Assembly (NCBI GenBank): GCA_041389525.1
Contig: JAWKRR010000004.1
Location: forward strand, 62,001 to 126,000
DNA: 64,000 nucleotides
Direction of reading: 5' to 3'
From: JACKFB01 sp041389525
GTDB lineage: Bacteria; Myxococcota_A; UBA9042; PHBI01; JACKFB01
Both the position numbers and the translations under genes were made by a program. A model generated the notes under the pieces. It had not been told where the DNA came from. It did not search any database and saw only the letters and a program-made list of their open reading frames with translations. The first letter of the stretch is position 1. Each line of letters starts with the position of its first letter. This document shows, in pieces, positions 8,803 to 17,576 of this stretch.

Positions 8803-9207
8803 ATGTCCCATTTCACCACGGTCAAGACGAAGATCCGTGACCAGATCTGCCTGGAGAGGGCGCTGAAAGACCTGGGCTACGAGGTGACCGTGGCCGAGCA
8901 GGGCCAGTCGGTGCGCGTGCGCGGCTACCAGGGCCAGACTACCGACGCGGTGATGACCATAAAGGCATCAAAGACTTACGACATTGGTGTCAAGCTTGGG
9001 GCCGACGGGACCTACGAGTTCGTCGCCGACTGGTGGGGCGTCGAGACTACCCGCGGCGTCACCGAGGAGCAGTTCATCAAGGGCCTGACCCAGCGGTACA
9101 GCTACCACAAGGTCATGGACGAGATTAAGAAGAAGGGCTTCACGCTCGAGAGCGAGGAGCAGAAGGACGACCAGTCGATTCAGGTCCGCGTTCGGACTTG
9201 GTCCTGA
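8803..9207 (+). CDS. DUF1257 (Ycf35-like) protein
   Basis: A 134-residue protein starting MSHFTTVKTKIRDQ, the usual N-terminus of DUF1257. Other family marks are CLERALKDLGYEV, an internal DIGVKLGADGTYEFVADWWG and QRYSYHKVMDEIKKKGF. No catalytic residues or membrane segments are visible. It lies 63 bp behind the Ycf46-type ATPase and 10 bp before a DUF2997 gene, the order expected for this module in cyanobacteria. The small size and tight coupling suggest a partner or substrate of the ATPase. Its molecular function is not established as far as I know. Confidence 0.9.
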   Translation: MSHFTTVKTKIRDQICLERALKDLGYEVTVAEQGQSVRVRGYQGQTTDAVMTIKASKTYDIGVKLGADGTYEFVADWWGVETTRGVTEEQFIKGLTQRYSYHKVMDEIKKKGFTLESEEQKDDQSIQVRVRTWS

Positions 9208-9217
9208 GGGGGCGGCG

Positions 9218-9424
9218 GTGGTGAAGAAGCGAGACCTGGTCATCACGATCGACCCTGACGGCAACGTGAAGATCGAGGTGGAAGGCGTGGCCGGCAAGGA
9301 CTGCATGGACTTCACGGCGTGGCTCGAGGAAGAGCTAGGCGACGTGACGGACCGGCAGTTCACCAGCAGCTACTACCAAGAGGAAGAAGAGGCGGAGACC
9401 ACGATCGACGTGGGCTCGGAGTAG
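9218..9424 (+). CDS. DUF2997 small protein
   Basis: A 68-residue acidic protein. It starts at GTG 9218 (or 9221) with GAGGGG 6 nt upstream and only 10 bp from the previous stop. DUF2997 features are the strand pair LVITIDPDGNVKIEVEGVAG, then KDCMDFTAWLEEELGDVTDR with one conserved Cys, and a very acidic end (EEEEEAETTIDV). In cyanobacteria members sit beside ycf35 and often a ferredoxin gene; no ferredoxin is present here. It is presumed to act with the ATPase and the DUF1257 protein. Confidence 0.85.
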   Translation: MVKKRDLVITIDPDGNVKIEVEGVAGKDCMDFTAWLEEELGDVTDRQFTSSYYQEEEEAETTIDVGSE

Positions 9425-9444
9425 GTTGTAGGTCACGCGCCGCG

Positions 9445-10092
9445 ATGAACCCCGCCACGCCAGATGACGCGGCCGCGCCCGCCACGCCGGACGGCGAGAC
9501 GGGCTGGGACCCCTTCGCCGGGCACGAGGCCTTCGCCAGCCGCGGGCCCGGGCGCGAGTCGCAGGCCCTCGCGGAGTCGCGGGTGCGCATGCGGCTGCCC
9601 GAGCAGATGGAGTCGCGGGTGCGGCCGCTGATGGACCCGGACGCCCTGGAGGCGCTGATTCACTGGCAGGGCGTCGTCGCGCACCCCACCGTCCGGGACA
9701 AGGCGGACTACCCGAACGACCTGCACGAGGCGCTGGAGAACTGCGAGGCCCAGTTCATCCTGCGCAACATCCCTCGCTACGAGCTGTGGCGCGACCCGAA
9801 CGAGCCGATGGCCTACACGCGCAGCGCTGTCGAGTATGGGCTGCGGGTCCCGGGAGCGAACGAGGTGCGCGAGCTGCGGGTCGAGCCGGTCGAGCTGCTT
9901 GACGTGATGAGCACCGACACCCTGCGCGACGAGACCCGGCTGCGGCGCGTGCTGCGCACCGGTGTGGAGTGGGCGCGGTGCTTCGGCAAGGAAGCGAGCG
10001 TCGACATCTCCGGGCCGCAGTGGCGCAACGTGCCGCGCGACGTGCGCGTGCTGCTCGGCGAGCTGAGCGCTGAGCCCGGGGAGGCCGCATGA
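9445..10092 (+). CDS. Uncharacterised protein linked to the Ycf46 module
   Basis: A 215-residue soluble protein from ATG 9445 (MNPATPDDAAAPATPDGETG). I do not recognise the family. The first ~45 residues are disordered and Ala/Pro/Asp-rich. The rest is a predicted alpha/beta domain with LPEQMESRVRPLMDPDALEA, a Trp/His pair (HWQGVVAHP), ENCEAQFILRNIPRYELWRD and a C-terminal helix DVRVLLGELSAEPGEAA. It has two Cys residues and no membrane segment. It begins 20 bp after the DUF2997 stop and overlaps the next gene by ATGA, so it is part of the same transcript. Whether it replaces the ferredoxin seen in cyanobacterial modules is only speculation. Confidence 0.8.
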   Translation: MNPATPDDAAAPATPDGETGWDPFAGHEAFASRGPGRESQALAESRVRMRLPEQMESRVRPLMDPDALEALIHWQGVVAHPTVRDKADYPNDLHEALENCEAQFILRNIPRYELWRDPNEPMAYTRSAVEYGLRVPGANEVRELRVEPVELLDVMSTDTLRDETRLRRVLRTGVEWARCFGKEASVDISGPQWRNVPRDVRVLLGELSAEPGEAA

Positions 10093-11225
10093 GCGTCGCC
10101 AACGACGTGCGCGCGTTGCGGCGCGCGCTGCACCAGATCCCCGAGCTGGGGTTTCAGGAGACCGCGACCTCGTCGGTCTTGGCGCGCGAGCTGGCGGCGA
10201 TCGGCGAGGCGCGGCCTATCGCGGAGACCGGGTGGGTCGTGGATCTCGGGCCCGCCGACGCGCCCCGTACGCTGCTCTTGCGGGCGGACATGGACGGGCT
10301 GCCCATTCGCGAGGCGACCGGCCTCGCTTTTGCGTCGCAGCATGTGGGGCGGATGCATGCCTGCGGACACGACGCGCACATGGCGTCGCTTGTTTTTGCG
10401 GCGCGGTATCTCGCGGCCCACCCGCCCGCGGGCGCCCGCATTCGGCTGCTCTTTCAGCCCGCGGAGGAAGGGAAGGGCGGCGCGCTGCGGTGCATCGAGG
10501 AGGGCGTGCTGGACGGCGTCGACGCGGCGTTCGGCATCCACGTCTGGAACGAGCTGCCCCTAGGTACGGTGGCCGCGACCGCGGGCGGGATCATGGCCGG
10601 CGTCGTCGACGTGAGCTTTCGCGTCGTCGGGCGCGGCGGGCACGGGGCGTTGCCGGAGCGTACGCGGGACCCGATCGTGGCGGCGTCCAGGCTGGTCCTG
10701 GCGCTCCAGACCGTCATCAGCCGTGAGGAATCGCCGCTGGCGGCCGCGGTGATGACCATCGGCATGATCCACGCGGGCGACGCCTTCAACGTCATCCCCG
10801 ACGAGGCGACGCTGCGCGGGACCGTGCGCGCGTTCAACCCGCAGCAAGAGGAGCGCCTGCGGGCGGCCATCGTGCGGGTGGCCGCCGGGGTCGCGATGAC
10901 CTGCGACGTGGGCATCGAGGTCGACTGGCAGAGCTACGCGGCGCCGACGGTGAACGACGCGGACTTCGCGGCCCTGGCGGCGCGTGTCTGCGAGGGGGTG
11001 GCCGGCGTTCGCGAGGTGCGCACCGACTACCGGACCATGGCTGGCGAGGATTTCGGTGACTTCCTCGCGGTGGTGCCCGGCGCCTTCTTGCTCGTCGGCA
11101 GCGGGTCGGCAGATGGGTCGCCGTCGGAGCCGCACCACAGCCCGCGCTTCGAGATCGACGAGGGCGTGCTGCCGCTGTCGGCCGCGATCCACGTCGCCAT
11201 CGCCGAGGCTTGGGCGGCGGGCTGA
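10089..11225 (+). CDS. M20D amidohydrolase (hippurate hydrolase / N-acyl-amino-acid deacylase type)
   Basis: A 378-residue dinuclear zinc hydrolase that cleaves N-acyl or amide bonds of amino-acid conjugates in the cytoplasm. The start ATG overlaps the previous stop (ATGA). M20D metal-ligand motifs are present: RADMDGLPI, MHACGHDAHMASL (Cys and His ligands), FQPAEEGKGGA (Glu pair), FGIHVWNELPLG, and near the end MAGEDFGDFLAVVPG and PHHSPRFEIDE. The length equals the family norm (~380-400). It is translationally coupled to the unknown protein of the Ycf46 run, which may be incidental. The exact substrate (hippurate, indole-acetyl or acyl amino acids) cannot be told. Confidence 0.93.
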   Translation: MSVANDVRALRRALHQIPELGFQETATSSVLARELAAIGEARPIAETGWVVDLGPADAPRTLLLRADMDGLPIREATGLAFASQHVGRMHACGHDAHMASLVFAARYLAAHPPAGARIRLLFQPAEEGKGGALRCIEEGVLDGVDAAFGIHVWNELPLGTVAATAGGIMAGVVDVSFRVVGRGGHGALPERTRDPIVAASRLVLALQTVISREESPLAAAVMTIGMIHAGDAFNVIPDEATLRGTVRAFNPQQEERLRAAIVRVAAGVAMTCDVGIEVDWQSYAAPTVNDADFAALAARVCEGVAGVREVRTDYRTMAGEDFGDFLAVVPGAFLLVGSGSADGSPSEPHHSPRFEIDEGVLPLSAAIHVAIAEAWAAG

Positions 11226-11229
11226 TCGG

Positions 11230-13272
11230 TCAGGGGGTGCCGCAGCGGGCGCCGAGCTCGAGGCCATCGATGTACGCGCCCTCGTGCTCGTTGGCGGTGC
11301 CGTCCACCGAGTCGAAGACGAAGCGCAGCTGGACCGCGCGGCCGGCGTAGCTCTCGAGCGGGACGCTCACCGGGACCCACAGCCCGCCGGTGGAGCCACC
11401 CACCTCGTCAGACGACCACACCTCGGCGGCGCTGCCTGACGCGATGACGCTCAGGGTCAGCCGGTCCAGCCCCGCGGGGTTGTCGTAGAGCTGGCCGTCC
11501 CACTCGGTGCCGAGGCGCAGCCAGAACGAGACCTGGGCCTCCGCACCCGACGCTCCAACTTTCGGCATCACGACGGTCGCGCTGCTGAGGCTCCCGCTGA
11601 CCCGCGCGTCGCCGGCGTAGTTGCCTGTGCCCGGATCGCCAAACCACGCCGAGCTCCCGCCGACGACCGCGAGGTCGTGGGTCGATCGCCAGCCCACGGT
11701 GTCGGTCGGTTGGTCGTCGGTCACAAACCAGCCCGCGAGCCCGTCTTCAAAGCCGGCCGAGAGCACGAGCTGCTCAAAGCAGCAGAAGGCGTCGTGCCGG
11801 CAGACGCCGCCGTTGTCGCAGGAGTCCGCGGTGCATGGGTTCTGGTCGTCGCAGGCGACGTTGGAGCCGGGGGAGCCGGGGGAGCCGGGGGAGTCGCAGG
11901 CCGTGCAGGGGAGGGCGGGGTCGTCGGGCAAGAGCGCGCAGACCTTCCCGGCGCCGTCGTCCAGGTCGATGCAGCGCGGGCTCCGGCAGCCGTCGGCTCC
12001 CGCGTCTCCGGCGATGCCCGCGCAGTCGGCGTCGGTGGCGCAGCAACCGCCCTGACAGCGCGACACCACGCTGAGGTCGTCCAGGTAGACTCCCTCGTGG
12101 TGGTTCGCGCTGGCGTCGAGGGTGTCGAAGGCGAAGCGCAGTCGCACCGTGGCGCCGCCGTAGGGCGCGAGATCAAAGGCCAACAACCGCCAGGCGCCGC
12201 CTGTGGATTTGCCGACGGCGAGGCTGCTGCTGGCCGGCCACGCGACGCCCAGGCCGGGGTCCACGCTGACCCGCAGCACGTCGCGCTCGCCTGGCCCGCC
12301 GGTCCCCAGCGGCTCGACGTCGGACCACACCCACACCAGCCCCGCGTGCCCGCCGGGAGTCAGGGGCAGCGAGATGGGCGGGCTGTAGAGCGTCGCCTCC
12401 ACCACGCCCGCGTCGGCGCCGGCGGGGTCCACGGGCTGGCAGTCCGCGTTCAGGGCGCCGCTGTAATAGGTGGGGCAGATTGTGTCGCCTAGCCGCATGG
12501 ACGCCGGCGGCGAGATGAAACGGCGGATGGTCGGCCGCCATGAGACGCCGTCGGTGGGGTCGAGATCCTCAATAAAGAAGCCGGCCGCCTGGGGATCGGA
12601 GGCCGAGAAGTCATTGGAGTAGACCTCGAACGGGCCGGGGCAGTCGCAGCCGGACGCACAGTGTGCGCACCGACCGCCAGCGCCGCTGCACAGGTCGACC
12701 GTGCAGGCGAGGCCGTCGTCGCAGCCGTCAGAGCTCACGCAGCAGCCTGGCCGCGGGTCGGGGGTGCACATGGTGTTGGTGCAACGCAGCACTTCGCAGG
12801 CGCTCGGCGCGGTGAAGTCGTCGCAATCGCTGTCGCTGGTGCAGCAGCCGACCGCGGGCACGGTGACACATTGCCCGAGTGCGTTGCAGCGTCCGACCTG
12901 GCAGGGGCCGGAGATGACCGCCGCGCACGGCGCACCCTCGACGCAGGCGCCGGCGTCCACGTCCGGGAAGGGCGGGCTCAGGTCCGTGGGCGGCCGCGTG
13001 TCGGTCGCGTCCAGGTCCGAGTCGCCGCCGGCGTCGGCCGCGTCGCGCACCTCGGCGAGCACATCAACGGCTGTGCTGTCGGGCGCGGCCCCGTCGGCCA
13101 CCTCGGAGGTGTCGCCGCCGTCGACCCCCACGTCTGCGTCCGCGCTGGTTGAAGCGCAAGCGCCGACGAGAGGCACGCCCGCGAACGCGAAGCACGCCAC
13201 CACTGACAGCACGGAGGTGAATGGGCGGGCGCGGCCGCCTACGGTCCCGCGTCCGCCCAAACAGAAGCGCAT
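11230..13272 (-). CDS. Large Cys-rich lipoprotein with two jelly-roll repeats
   Basis: A 680-residue surface lipoprotein. Start taken at ATG 13272; a GTG at 13287 overlapping the upstream gene is the alternative. The signal peptide ends in the lipobox LVGAC. An Asp-rich spacer (DADVGVDGGDTSEVADG) follows, then CC..DC modules such as CCTSDSDCDDFTAPSAC and CCVSSDGCDDGLACTVDLC. There are two ~190-residue beta-sandwich units resembling MAM/LamG jelly rolls. Each has a W..(S/A)..FGDP-like segment and ends VRLRFAFDTLDASANHHEG or VQLRFVFDSVDGTANEHEG before a final Cys. A 9-bp DNA repeat gives SPGSPGSPGSN. It stops 5 bp from the convergent amidohydrolase and is paralogous to the upstream gene, probably co-transcribed. 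No enzyme motif; adhesion or surface coat is plausible. Confidence 0.88.
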   Translation of the reverse strand: MRFCLGGRGTVGGRARPFTSVLSVVACFAFAGVPLVGACASTSADADVGVDGGDTSEVADGAAPDSTAVDVLAEVRDAADAGGDSDLDATDTRPPTDLSPPFPDVDAGACVEGAPCAAVISGPCQVGRCNALGQCVTVPAVGCCTSDSDCDDFTAPSACEVLRCTNTMCTPDPRPGCCVSSDGCDDGLACTVDLCSGAGGRCAHCASGCDCPGPFEVYSNDFSASDPQAAGFFIEDLDPTDGVSWRPTIRRFISPPASMRLGDTICPTYYSGALNADCQPVDPAGADAGVVEATLYSPPISLPLTPGGHAGLVWVWSDVEPLGTGGPGERDVLRVSVDPGLGVAWPASSSLAVGKSTGGAWRLLAFDLAPYGGATVRLRFAFDTLDASANHHEGVYLDDLSVVSRCQGGCCATDADCAGIAGDAGADGCRSPRCIDLDDGAGKVCALLPDDPALPCTACDSPGSPGSPGSNVACDDQNPCTADSCDNGGVCRHDAFCCFEQLVLSAGFEDGLAGWFVTDDQPTDTVGWRSTHDLAVVGGSSAWFGDPGTGNYAGDARVSGSLSSATVVMPKVGASGAEAQVSFWLRLGTEWDGQLYDNPAGLDRLTLSVIASGSAAEVWSSDEVGGSTGGLWVPVSVPLESYAGRAVQLRFVFDSVDGTANEHEGAYIDGLELGARCGTP

Positions 13273-13274
13273 GG

Positions 13275-16200
13275 CTACTCTACGCACCCTCGGACGAACT
13301 GGATGTCGTCGACGCCGATGCCCGGGCCGTCGTTGTCGATGTCGTCGAAGGTGTCGAAGTCGAAGTGCAGCCGGATCGTCTTGCCGGAGAAGGCCGAGAG
13401 GTCAACCGTGCGCTTCACCCACTTGGCGTAGTCGGTGCAGCCGAGCTGAACCTTGTCGAAGATCTGCGTCATGGTGCCCGCGTCGACGTCCTCGACCTGG
13501 ATGGTGAACACGTCGGAGAAGGGCGGGCCGCCCGCGCAGGACAGCGACTTCTCGACACCCACATAGACCTGGAAGTTCATCTCCCAGGGCAGGGTCGAGT
13601 CGGTGCCCAGCGTCACTTCAGGGCTGGACGCCCCGCCGCACGAACCCTGGCCCTTCGACGCGCCGTAGTCGACGCCGTTGCCGAAGTAGAGCGACTTCGA
13701 GCCCTTCGTCGTCATCGAACCGTTCTGCGCGTCCGTCGCGAACGACCACTTGGAGGTCGGATCCGTCGGCGCGCCGCCCGCGTCGCACGAGGTGAAGGTC
13801 CAGTCCGTCGGCTCTGCCTCGAAGTTCATGGTCAACTCGCCCACGGTGAAGGGCTTGCAGCACTCCGGGGTGTCCTTCGGCGTGTTGACGCAGAGGAAGT
13901 CATCCGAGCACGACGCGATGGAGCAGGCGTCCGCCGCCGTGCAGTTGCCGCCGTACACGCACTGGATGGCCGCCGCGGGCTTGCAGGTGGTCTTGAAGCT
14001 GATGTTGTCGACGAAGGGCCCCGCGAACGCGTCCTTGGCTCCGTCGCCCTCGAAGGCGAAGACGAGCTGCACGGTCTTGTTGCGGTAAGCGTCGAGATCT
14101 ACGCGGGTCTTTACCCAGGTTCCGTGCGTGGTGTTGAACAGATAGTCGCTCACCCACTCCTTCGTCGCGGCCTTGATGTTTCCGTCCACCGCGACGCTGA
14201 CCTTCAGCTGGTCGATGATGAAGATCGGCAGGAACTCCTCGGGATCGTTGAAGTCCCACTCGGTCGCCAGCTTGAACCAGAACTCGGCGTAGGGGCGACC
14301 GCCGGTGTAGGGCGGCACAGTGATCGGCTTCGAGATCAGGCGTCCCTTGGACTTGCCGCCCGCGGGGTTCTGGTAGTAGCCCGTCGTCGGGTTCGAGAAG
14401 GTGAAGCTGTGCGTGCTCGCCTGGCCCTCGGTCTCCGCGACATGCCACGTGACCGGCGCGCTGTCGGTCTCGACGACGAAGCCGTCCTTGCCCGACTCGA
14501 AGCCCGCAGTGTAGCCGCCGACCCACGGGCCCTCGCAGCAGGCCGGGGCCTTCGGGTCGTACGCGTACTCGCACGCGCCGTCGACACACGCCTGGGTGGT
14601 GCAGTCGTTGTTGTCGTTGCAGTCGGCGCTCGTGGCGCAGCAGAGCGGGTCGTCCTGCTCGTTGTTACAGGCGCCGAGCTCGCACCAGTCGGTGGTGCAG
14701 GCGTTGTCGTCGTTGCAGTTCGACGCGGTGATGCAGCTCCCTTCGCTGACGCACAGCGAGGTCACGGTCAGCTCGTCGATGCGGACGCCCTTCCCGATCT
14801 CGTTGGAGGCGTCGATGCTGTCGAACTTGAATCCGAGGCGGATGGACTTGCCGGCGAAGGCGCTCAGATCGATGCCAACCTGGGCCCAGCCGAAGTTCGT
14901 GCTGCCCTTCACGGCTTGGAAGGAGTCCCAGACCGTGACCGGCGTCTCGCCCGCGACCTCGACCATGACCGTCAGCTTGTCGAACTTGTCCTGGGGCGTC
15001 ACGGCGCCGTCGTTCTCGGTCGAGAGCCACAGCCAGAACGAGGCCACCGGCGCGCGGTAGGGGTCGTCCTCGAGCTCGAAGCTGGGCGACCAAGCGGTGG
15101 CGAGCGCCGGCTTGTTCTCGTTGGAGATGTAGTTCTGGAGGATGGGGTCGCCGAAGAAGAGCGTGTAGACGCCGGCGTACGCCAAGACGTCGGTGACCAC
15201 CCAGCTCACGTTGTCGGTCGGGAAGGGATCGACGATCTCCCAGTCAGCGATGTCGGCGTCCTCGAAGCCTTCGATGGCCACCTCGGGCGCGGTCGTGATG
15301 GCCGGGAAGCTCGAGGAGGGCAGGCAGCACTCGGGCTTCAGCGCGGCGCTGCAGATCCCCGCGTCGCAGCTGTAGGTCAGGCAGGGGTCGTTTCCACAGT
15401 CGCCAGGGGTGCCGCAGCTCGTGCACTCCTTGCCCTGGACCTTCGTCTGATAGCCGCAGACGCCGCCGGTGCCCACCGCGAACGGCGTGCACACATCGGC
15501 GGTGCAGCCCTGGCCGTCGTTGGGACACGCGGCCCCGTCGACCGTGCAGGCCTCGGCCGCGCAGCTCGCGCGGACCGACAGGCTGTCCACGTACGCGCCG
15601 TACCAGCGCTCGCCGCCGACCGCCGTGTTGTAGTTGTTGTCGGCGTCGCTGGTGAAGGTCAGCCGCAGCTTCACGGCCTTGCCGGCGTACTTCGACAGGC
15701 GCGCGACCTGGAACTTCCAGGCTCCGTTGGTCGTGTTCGCCTCACCAAAGGCCACGGCCGCCGTGCTCTTCCAGACCATCTCGGACCCGGTGTCGCTGTC
15801 GGCGATCAGCTTCAGGACGTCCGTGTCGAACACGACGGGGCCTTGGCCGAGATCCACCTCGAGCGCAGGCTCGGCGGCCATCTTGACCCAGAACCCGGCG
15901 ATGGCGCCGGCCGCGGCGTCCAGATTGATCTCGGGCGTCTCCAGCTCGAGCGACAGGGCGGTCGACCCGTTCGCGAAGGGGTCGGTCGGGACGCACTTCG
16001 AGTCCATCGGGCCGTTGAAGTAGGTGTTGCAAGCCGGATCGCCGAAGTACGCCGCGTTCGGCGCGCTCACCGCAGCGGTCTTCTGCGCGCTGGCGGTCAC
16101 CTTGTCGGTGACATTGCTGTCCTTCTGCTTGAGCGCCTGCAGGGTGCCGTCGTCGAAATCCTTCGAGGTGTAGACCTTGTTGATCTCGCAGACCGGGGCC

Positions 16201-16970
16201 GTCACGTCGCAGCCCTTGGCGGCACAGGCCGTGAGGCAGACGTCGGTCGTGTTGGGGTTGCCGTCGTCGCACTCGCTGCTGACCTCGCAGCACTCTTCCT
16301 TCGTCACGACAGCGCACTTGTTGTTGGTGCCGCACTTGCCGACTTCGCAGCAGCCATCGCCCAAGGCGCCGCAGTCCGCGTCGCTGGCGCAGCAATCGGT
16401 CTTCTTGGTGACGGTGCACTTGTTGTTCACGCACTCGTTGATGTCGCACGCGCCGCCGGTGCCGGTGCAATCGGCCGCGGTCTCGCAGCAGTTCGGCTTC
16501 TCATCGGCCACGCAGACGCCGTCGGAGCAGCCGGGGATCTGGCAGGCGCCAAGCTCCAACTCGGTGCAGTCCGAGGCCTTGGTGCAGCACCCGTTCGGGC
16601 TCTTGCAGCAGTCGGCGATCTCCTTGGGCTCGCAGCGATTGCTGACGCAGGCCGCCTCCTCACAGGTGCCCAGGGCGATGCCCGCGCAGTCCGCTACCGC
16701 CTCGCAGCAGTTCGGGATCGCGCCCGCGACGCACTTCGAGTCGACGCAGGTCGCCTCCTGGCACGTACCGAGCGTAAGCCCCGTACAATCGGAGGCCTGC
16801 GTGCACTCCCCCGCGACGTCGCCGTCGCCGGACACATCGCCAGTGCTCGTGTCGGCGTCGGGTTTCACGATGTCAGGGAAGCCCGATTTCGTCCCATCGC
16901 CGCCGCAAGCTGCGAATCCAAGGACGGCTACGAGCGCGACACACGCGAGGGCGGTTTGCCTCATCGTCAT
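13275..16970 (-). CDS. Giant Cys-rich lipoprotein with four jelly-roll repeats
   Basis: A 1,231-residue lipoprotein starting MTMRQTALACVALVAVLGFAAC; a second Met at 16964 is possible. The lipobox is GFAAC. After an Asp-rich linker, residues ~55-270 hold about eight Cys-rich units of the type CC-x(2)-x-DC-x(5)-G-x-C-x(3)-C. Four beta-sandwich units then alternate with shorter Cys-rich stretches. Each sandwich has an FE/FD..W..SWVV opening, a YFGDP/FFGDP motif, and an exit of the form VDLSAFSGKTIRLHFDFDTFDD before a closing Cys. The many paired cysteines imply a disulphide-stapled protein outside the cytoplasm. The next gene starts 3 bp after the stop and encodes a two-unit paralogue. Function unknown; the architecture suits cell-surface adhesion. 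Confidence 0.9.
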   Translation of the reverse strand: MTMRQTALACVALVAVLGFAACGGDGTKSGFPDIVKPDADTSTGDVSGDGDVAGECTQASDCTGLTLGTCQEATCVDSKCVAGAIPNCCEAVADCAGIALGTCEEAACVSNRCEPKEIADCCKSPNGCCTKASDCTELELGACQIPGCSDGVCVADEKPNCCETAADCTGTGGACDINECVNNKCTVTKKTDCCASDADCGALGDGCCEVGKCGTNNKCAVVTKEECCEVSSECDDGNPNTTDVCLTACAAKGCDVTAPVCEINKVYTSKDFDDGTLQALKQKDSNVTDKVTASAQKTAAVSAPNAAYFGDPACNTYFNGPMDSKCVPTDPFANGSTALSLELETPEINLDAAAGAIAGFWVKMAAEPALEVDLGQGPVVFDTDVLKLIADSDTGSEMVWKSTAAVAFGEANTTNGAWKFQVARLSKYAGKAVKLRLTFTSDADNNYNTAVGGERWYGAYVDSLSVRASCAAEACTVDGAACPNDGQGCTADVCTPFAVGTGGVCGYQTKVQGKECTSCGTPGDCGNDPCLTYSCDAGICSAALKPECCLPSSSFPAITTAPEVAIEGFEDADIADWEIVDPFPTDNVSWVVTDVLAYAGVYTLFFGDPILQNYISNENKPALATAWSPSFELEDDPYRAPVASFWLWLSTENDGAVTPQDKFDKLTVMVEVAGETPVTVWDSFQAVKGSTNFGWAQVGIDLSAFAGKSIRLGFKFDSIDASNEIGKGVRIDELTVTSLCVSEGSCITASNCNDDNACTTDWCELGACNNEQDDPLCCATSADCNDNNDCTTQACVDGACEYAYDPKAPACCEGPWVGGYTAGFESGKDGFVVETDSAPVTWHVAETEGQASTHSFTFSNPTTGYYQNPAGGKSKGRLISKPITVPPYTGGRPYAEFWFKLATEWDFNDPEEFLPIFIIDQLKVSVAVDGNIKAATKEWVSDYLFNTTHGTWVKTRVDLDAYRNKTVQLVFAFEGDGAKDAFAGPFVDNISFKTTCKPAAAIQCVYGGNCTAADACSIASCSDDFLCVNTPKDTPECCKPFTVGELTMNFEAEPTDWTFTSCDAGGAPTDPTSKWSFATDAQNGSMTTKGSKSLYFGNGVDYGASKGQGSCGGASSPEVTLGTDSTLPWEMNFQVYVGVEKSLSCAGGPPFSDVFTIQVEDVDAGTMTQIFDKVQLGCTDYAKWVKRTVDLSAFSGKTIRLHFDFDTFDDIDNDGPGIGVDDIQFVRGCVE

Positions 16971-16983
16971 TCACTCCGGATAA

Positions 16984-17007
16984 GCGAGCCGGGGTGCGCC
17001 GGCTCGT
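16984..17007 (-). other. Hairpin in the leader of the giant lipoprotein gene
   Basis: CGAGCCGG (16985-16992) pairs with CCGGCTCG (16999-17006), 15-35 nt ahead of the ATG at 16970. It could affect translation of the minus-strand transcript. The rest of the 302-bp gap 16971-17272 shows only the plus-strand promoter listed separately. Confidence 0.3.
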
Positions 17008-17122
17008 GGGGGCTTGGTCCGCCTCCGGGGGCGCGTGTCGGTGATGGTCCGCGAATCCCACCAAAGTGGGGCTCGAGAACCACCGTCCGAATCACTCGTT
17101 GTCCACCGGAAGCGCGTCGGGT

Positions 17123-17150
17123 TTGCGTTTCGCTCCGGACACATTAGAAG
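17123..17150 (+). promoter_or_regulatory. Putative promoter of the PqqD-led operon
   Basis: TTGCGT at 17123-17128, a 16-bp spacer and TAGAAG at 17145-17150. This would give a leader of about 115 nt before the TTG start at 17273. The TAGAA -10 resembles those at 45151 and 50720. Confidence 0.4.
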
Positions 17151-17272
17151 GGTCCTCGGCATGAATCAACCCGAGCGGAGCCGACAGACGCCCTCGCTCG
17201 ATACCGAGCACCGGTCCGGGCGCGGCATCTGGAGCCGGGACGGGGCTGCGCCGCGCGCGGGGAGGGGCCAAC

Positions 17273-17563
17273 TTGCTTTCGATCGACGACCGCATCGCTG
17301 TGGTGGGCGGGCATATCGAGCGCCGCGTGGGTCCCTTGTGCTTCGTGCTCGCCCCAGACGGCCAGATGCACAGCTTCGATAATGCGACCGCCGTGGAGAT
17401 CTGGGATCTCCTCGCCGCGGCCAGCGACACGGGCACGACGGTCCGCGAGCTTGCGGCGGCGTTGAGCGAGCGCTTTGAGGTTGACCCCGAGACGGCGGTC
17501 GCGGACGTGCAGCCTGTCGTGCAGGCGCTTCTCTCGCATTGCGTTGTGCAGCGCGTCGGTTAG
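17273..17563 (+). CDS. PqqD-like peptide chaperone (RiPP recognition element)
   Basis: A 96-residue protein starting at TTG 17273, placed by a strong GGAGGGG 5-7 nt upstream. The whole length matches the PqqD fold: beta strands IERRVGPLCFVLAPDGQMHS, then FDNATAVEIWDLL and a winged helix VRELAAALSERFEVDPETA, ending DVQPVVQALLSHCVVQRVG. PqqD proteins bind the leader of a peptide substrate and present it to a radical SAM enzyme. Here the candidate partners are the precursor at 25367 and the SPASM enzyme at 26418. They lie 8 kb downstream on the same strand, separated by one very large gene. A Cys-rich mini-ORF begins 13 bp after its stop. The family call is firm; the pairing is inferred from content. 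Confidence 0.9.
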   Translation: MLSIDDRIAVVGGHIERRVGPLCFVLAPDGQMHSFDNATAVEIWDLLAAASDTGTTVRELAAALSERFEVDPETAVADVQPVVQALLSHCVVQRVG

Positions 17564-17576
17564 GGTAGGATTCGAC

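Noticed and set aside
13221..17147. 1,308-codon plus-strand open frame
   Set aside because: Antisense shadow of the two Cys-rich lipoproteins, caused by high GC. It has no sensible domains.
17161..17382. ORF from ATG 17161 overlapping the start of the PqqD-like gene
   Set aside because: Out of frame with PqqD, Arg-rich and with no ribosome-binding site; the PqqD frame with GGAGGGG is the real one.
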